Assembly (NCBI GenBank): GCA_028875335.1
Contig: JAPPEF010000376.1
Span: 1-9,222 of the forward strand
Source: Gemmatimonadota bacterium
GTDB taxonomy: Bacteria; Latescibacterota; UBA2968; UBA8231
Direction of reading: 5' to 3'
Length of the DNA: 9,222 nucleotides
Position numbers and translations under genes: made by a program. Below, in pieces: positions 6,270-9,222 of this stretch. Numbering within the stretch: the stretch's first letter is position 1; every line of letters starts with the position of its first letter. Below the pieces are notes generated by a model. That model worked only from the letters and a program-made list of their open reading frames with translations. It was not told where the DNA came from and ran no database searches.

Positions 6270-7049
6270 TTAGGCAGGTAAGGTGGCCCTGTTGAGGCCA
6301 TCGAGAAAGTCGAGCGATTTGAGCCGGCTGTGCTCGCCTCCGTGGTACTCTAGAAAGCCGCGCAAAGCCATGCGGATCTCGCCGCGCTGAGCAGGGGCTT
6401 GGGGGAGAGCATCCTTGCTGTAGGTCCTAAGGCCTTGGAGGACGGCGAGGAAGTGCAAGCTGCGTTGGGCTAAGCGCACTCCGTTTCCGGGTCCGCAGGC
6501 GGAGCACAGGCCGCCCCCTAGGGCTGCGCTGAACCACGACGAGGGGCCGACCAGTTCGCGTTGGCAGGTAATGCACTGGCGCAGTTCTGGGCGGTAGCCG
6601 AGGGCTGCGGCGGCGCGCAGTTGGAAGTACCAGAACAGCGATTCGACCTGCTCTGGCTCTACTTCGGCAAGGCCGTGCAATACCCCGGATAGACACTGGT
6701 AGAGCCGGAGGTTGCCCTCGCCCTCAATTGTCAGGCGGTCAACCAGTTCGCAGGCGGCGCTGCCAAAGGAAAGTCGCTCTAGGCTTTGCGATAAGTCGGG
6801 CGCTGGTTTGAGTAGGGTGCATTCGCTCAGGGTCTGCAACTCGCGGGTTTCCTTGACATAACAGACGGCTTGGACCTCGGTCATCAAGCCGAGCGCGGCC
6901 CCGAACCGGCTCTTGGGCTTGCGAGCACCCCGGGCCATGGCCTTGAGTTTGCCGCATTCCTGAGCGTATAACGTCACTAGGCTGCTGGTCTCGCCCATGC
7001 GCATGGTGCGCAGCACGATGGCGCGCGTTTTGACGATAGTGCGCGGCAC
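6270..7049 (-). CDS. recO: DNA repair protein RecO
   Basis: Mediator of the RecFOR recombinational repair pathway. It binds DNA and, with RecR, loads RecA onto SSB-coated single strands. It has 259 aa. The N-terminal OB-fold domain (about 1-80) begins with the typical KTRAIVLRT and continues with a basic stretch (ARGARKPKSRFG, 39-50). The central and C-terminal helical part contains a four-cysteine zinc site, C159/C162 and C182/C185, found in many but not all RecO proteins. The C-terminal LKSLDFL (243-249) matches the conserved end of the family. The start is GTG at 7049, 4 nt after the stop of the ftsB-like gene, with no strong Shine-Dalgarno (a GAG lies 7 nt away, and GAAGG further up). Translation is probably coupled to the upstream gene. 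Confidence 0.95.
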   Translation of the reverse strand: MPRTIVKTRAIVLRTMRMGETSSLVTLYAQECGKLKAMARGARKPKSRFGAALGLMTEVQAVCYVKETRELQTLSECTLLKPAPDLSQSLERLSFGSAACELVDRLTIEGEGNLRLYQCLSGVLHGLAEVEPEQVESLFWYFQLRAAAALGYRPELRQCITCQRELVGPSSWFSAALGGGLCSACGPGNGVRLAQRSLHFLAVLQGLRTYSKDALPQAPAQRGEIRMALRGFLEYHGGEHSRLKSLDFLDGLNRATLPA

Positions 7050-7053
7050 AGCG

Positions 7054-7335
7054 TCACTCGCCTTCTTCCGCAGGCAGGGGGATGACTACCTCGCCCGGTT
7101 TGACCAAGCCGAGATCTTCGCGCGCGACTTTTTCGATAAAATCTATGTCGCTTTCGAGCAGTTTTAGCACTCGGCGCAAGCTATCGGTTTCGGCTTCTAG
7201 TTGTTTCCTCTGGGCTTCGAGTTCCGCAAGGGCCTTCTCCTCTTCCCAAACCTTGTATAACAGCCCGTTACCATAGGCTATGTACGCCACTAGAGCGAGG
7301 AAAGCGATCAGCAAGATCTTAGCCGTTTTAGTCAC
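7054..7335 (-). CDS. FtsB/DivIC-like septum formation initiator protein
   Basis: A 93-aa bitopic membrane protein. A short cytoplasmic N-terminus (MTKTAK) precedes one transmembrane segment at about 7-22 (ILLIAFLALVAYIAYG). A coiled coil follows at about 30-65 (heptad-rich, WEEEKALAELEAQRKQLEAE). It ends with the family motif AREDLGLVKPGEVVI (71-85). FtsB in E. coli and DivIC in Bacillus bridge FtsL and FtsQ/DivIB in the divisome and help activate septal peptidoglycan synthesis. Which of the two this is cannot be decided from such a short protein, so no symbol is given. The start is a GTG 7 nt after the proB stop. No Shine-Dalgarno is visible, and the longer in-frame reading to 7401 lies inside proB. 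Finding it between proB and recO, rather than near eno, is uncommon in my recollection. Confidence 0.88.
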   Translation of the reverse strand: MTKTAKILLIAFLALVAYIAYGNGLLYKVWEEEKALAELEAQRKQLEAETDSLRRVLKLLESDIDFIEKVAREDLGLVKPGEVVIPLPAEEGE

Positions 7336-7342
7336 GTCGATT

Positions 7343-8488
7343 TTAGAATAAGACGAGGTCGTCGCGATGGATGACCTCTTGGGCGGGGCGACCCAGCGCA
7401 CTTGTGACCTCGGGCGAGCTCATGCCCAATATGCGGCGCAGTTCAGAGGAGGAGTAACGGCACAAGCCCCGCCCCAGCTTCTCGCCGCGCTCGCCAATCA
7501 CCTGCACCACATCGCCAGCGGCAAACTCGCCCTCGCAGGAGACGACCCCCACCGGAAGCAGACTCTTGTCCTGCTCGGCGATGGCGCGTTGGGCACCGCG
7601 GTCAATCACTGCGCTGCCGCGACACTGGCTGGCAAAGCCGATCCAGCGATGCCGGCTATTGAGCTTGCGACCGGTTGGCAGAAAGAGCGTCCCCTGCTCG
7701 CGACCAGCGAGGATGTGGCGCAATTGGTGTTTGCGCCCGTGCGCGATGACCGCCATTTCGCCGCAGGCCATCAAGAGCCGAGCGGCCCGCAGTTTGGTCG
7801 CCATGCCGCCACTGCCGCGCCCGTCAAGCGAGCGGCCAATCATTTCCTCTGGGTCGAGGATGTCTTGAGTCACTTGGGTCACTAGCTTGCCTTCGGGGCC
7901 GCGCGGGCCAAAGGAGTCGTAAAGCCCCTCGACATCCGAGAAAATGACCAGCATATCCGCCCGGATCAGGTTCGTTACATAAGCGGCAAGCATGTCGTTT
8001 TCCCCGATCTGGCGCCGGAGTTCGGCAACAGCGACGCTGTCGTTTTCGTTGATTAGGGGTACGGCCCCATAGGCAAAGAGATTGCGAAAGGTGTTTTCGA
8101 GGTTTACGTAGCGATAGCGGTCGCCGAGGATGTCCTCGGCGGTTAAGAGCACTTGGCCGATGGGCACGCCTTGGCGGCGGAACTTGTCCTTGTAGATATC
8201 CATCAACAGGACTTGGCCGATGGCCGCGAGGGCTTGTAGTTGGGCGATGTTGTCTGGGCGTTTGTCCAAATCCATTTGCCCCATGCCCGCGGCCACTGCT
8301 CCCGAGGTGACGATCGCCACCTCCAGTCCCTGTGAGCGCAGTTCGACTACGTCTTCGACGAGCTGGGTGACGACCTCATCGTCGAGCTTGTGGCTCTGCG
8401 TGGTCAAGGCGCTGCTGCCGATCTTGACTACCAGCCGCTGCACCTGGCCCATCAGGGTCTGCCGCTGCACTTCGCTTGCTTCGGTCAC
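7343..8488 (-). CDS. proB: Glutamate 5-kinase with C-terminal PUA domain
   Basis: Phosphorylates glutamate to gamma-glutamyl phosphate, the first and normally feedback-inhibited step of proline synthesis. It has 381 aa from the start chosen. The amino-acid kinase domain (about 18-270) shows VVKIGSS (20-26), TSGAVAAGMG (61-70), NENDSVAV (147-154), IGENDMLAA (161-169), SDVEGLY (184-190) and GSGGMATK (225-232). A PUA domain occupies about 290-380 (DKSLLPVGVV, GRGLCRYSSSELRRILG), as in the E. coli enzyme. The start is uncertain. GTG at 8488 overlaps the hisF stop as GTGA, suggesting translational coupling. ATG at 8452 would give a 369-aa protein with a more usual N-terminus (MGQVQRLVVK). Neither has a good Shine-Dalgarno. 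The partner gene proA is not in the window. Confidence 0.96.
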   Translation of the reverse strand: MTEASEVQRQTLMGQVQRLVVKIGSSALTTQSHKLDDEVVTQLVEDVVELRSQGLEVAIVTSGAVAAGMGQMDLDKRPDNIAQLQALAAIGQVLLMDIYKDKFRRQGVPIGQVLLTAEDILGDRYRYVNLENTFRNLFAYGAVPLINENDSVAVAELRRQIGENDMLAAYVTNLIRADMLVIFSDVEGLYDSFGPRGPEGKLVTQVTQDILDPEEMIGRSLDGRGSGGMATKLRAARLLMACGEMAVIAHGRKHQLRHILAGREQGTLFLPTGRKLNSRHRWIGFASQCRGSAVIDRGAQRAIAEQDKSLLPVGVVSCEGEFAAGDVVQVIGERGEKLGRGLCRYSSSELRRILGMSSPEVTSALGRPAQEVIHRDDLVLF

Positions 8489-9222
8489 TGGCGCACCATT
8501 ACCCCGCGCTCGCGCAGAAAGCTCTTGACTTCGGGAATCGAGTAATGCTGGAAGTGGAAGATGGAAGCTGCCAGCGCGGCGCTGGCCTCGCCTTCGGTCA
8601 GCACCTCGTGGATGTGGTCGAGGTTGCCGGCTCCGCCCGAGGCGACGATGGGCACATCCACGCAGCGCGCCACTGCTTGGTTTAGCGCGAGGTCGTACCC
8701 AGCGCGCGTGCCGTCGGCGTCGATGCTGTTGAGCACCAACTCGCCCGCTCCGCGATCGACGAGGGCCTCCACCCACTCTAGGGCGTCGATACCGGTGGCC
8801 TTGCGCCCGCCGTTGATGTATAGCTCCCACGACGGCGGCTCGCCGGGCGCGGTCGGCCGTCTGAGCGCGTCGATAGCTGCGACAATGCACTGCGAGCCGA
8901 AGCTCTCCGCGCTTTGGTTGATGATTTCCGGCGAATACACGTGGGCCGAGTTGATCGAAACCTTATCGGCACCGGTCTTGAGAATGTGGCGTACGTCCGC
9001 GAAGGTGCGAATACCGCCGCCGACCATTAGGGGGATGAATACTCGCTCGGAGACTTGGCGCACGAGGTCCATGACAATGGCGCGGCCATCGGCCGAAGCC
9101 GTGATGTCGTAGAAGACGAGCTCGTCTGCGCCTTCGGCGTCGTAGCGCGCGGCTAGCTCAACGGGATCGCCGGCGTCGCGGTCGGCCGAAAAGCGCACCC
9201 CGCGCACGTTGCGGCCATTTTT
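8485..9222 (-). CDS. hisF: Imidazole glycerol phosphate synthase cyclase subunit HisF, 5' end cut
   Basis: Cyclase half of the HisH-HisF complex. It uses ammonia from HisH to convert PRFAR into imidazole glycerol phosphate and AICAR in histidine synthesis. The frame is open to the window edge, and 245 residues are present. By alignment with E. coli HisF about 12 residues are missing, including catalytic Asp11. The other catalytic aspartate is seen in VAAIDA, at the position equivalent to Asp130. The two halves of the (beta-alpha)8 barrel are recognisable: GADELVFYDITAS, VGGGIRT, GADKVSIN, then NGGRKATGID, LNSIDADGTRAGYD, IVASGGAG and ALAASIFHF. A GTG at 9207 could be mistaken for a start, but homology continues upstream of it (NGRN before VRGVRF). 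The last four bases form a GTGA overlap with proB. No hisI/hisE follows, so it is at or near the end of any his cluster. Confidence 0.97.
   Translation of the reverse strand, partial: KNGRNVRGVRFSADRDAGDPVELAARYDAEGADELVFYDITASADGRAIVMDLVRQVSERVFIPLMVGGGIRTFADVRHILKTGADKVSINSAHVYSPEIINQSAESFGSQCIVAAIDALRRPTAPGEPPSWELYINGGRKATGIDALEWVEALVDRGAGELVLNSIDADGTRAGYDLALNQAVARCVDVPIVASGGAGNLDHIHEVLTEGEASAALAASIFHFQHYSIPEVKSFLRERGVMVRQ

Noticed and set aside
8489..8890. Long N-terminal extension of ProB
   Set aside because: It overlaps hisF almost entirely and is Arg-rich, out-of-frame reading of hisF. Kinase homology begins near 8440.
1..9222. Search for mobile elements, CRISPR, defence, phage or novel gene-cluster signals
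   Set aside because: All coding space is explained by conserved housekeeping genes on one strand, and the only intergenic DNA is about 150 nt around the tRNA. I found no att-like repeat flanking the tRNA.

Overview
The window is a fully coding, GC-rich piece of a bacterial chromosome. Every gene lies on the minus strand, so transcription runs from high to low coordinates. It holds ten protein genes (two cut by the window edges) and one tRNA. All are recognisable housekeeping or core biosynthesis genes. I see no mobile element, CRISPR array, phage gene or defence cassette, and no candidate for an undescribed system. The phylum cannot be fixed from the sequence. High GC, frequent GTG/TTG starts, a single-chain (alpha2) glycyl-tRNA synthetase and the tRNA-Leu/tig/clpP/clpX/engB order suggest an environmental, perhaps uncultured lineage; a relative of Gemmatimonadota or Latescibacterota is only a guess.

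Upstream block (9222 to 4880): hisF (5' end just outside the window), proB, an ftsB/divIC-like septum gene, recO and glyS. They are packed with a 4-nt overlap or gaps of 4 to 16 nt, so they look like one transcription unit. It combines histidine and proline synthesis, cell division, recombinational repair and glycine charging.

Junction (4879 to 4639): this holds the only non-coding DNA, 93 nt before and 61 nt after a tRNA-Leu(UAG) gene with encoded CCA. A good sigma-70-type promoter (TTGACC, 18 nt, TATTAT) lies just upstream of the tRNA, and its -35 box overlaps the glyS stop codon. No terminator is evident on either side of the tRNA.

Downstream block (4638 to 1): tig, clpP, clpX, engB and serA (3' end outside the window), with gaps of 3 to 16 nt. 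Trigger factor folds nascent chains, ClpXP degrades proteins, EngB helps assemble the 50S subunit, and SerA opens serine synthesis. The first four, with the tRNA, form a protein-synthesis and quality-control unit, probably read from the tRNA promoter.

Points for a second look are modest: a His-Asp repeat inserted in trigger factor, a degenerate PPIase domain in the same protein, a changed ClpP-docking loop in ClpX, a divergent switch II in EngB, the promoter nested in the glyS stop, and the prevalence of non-ATG starts.
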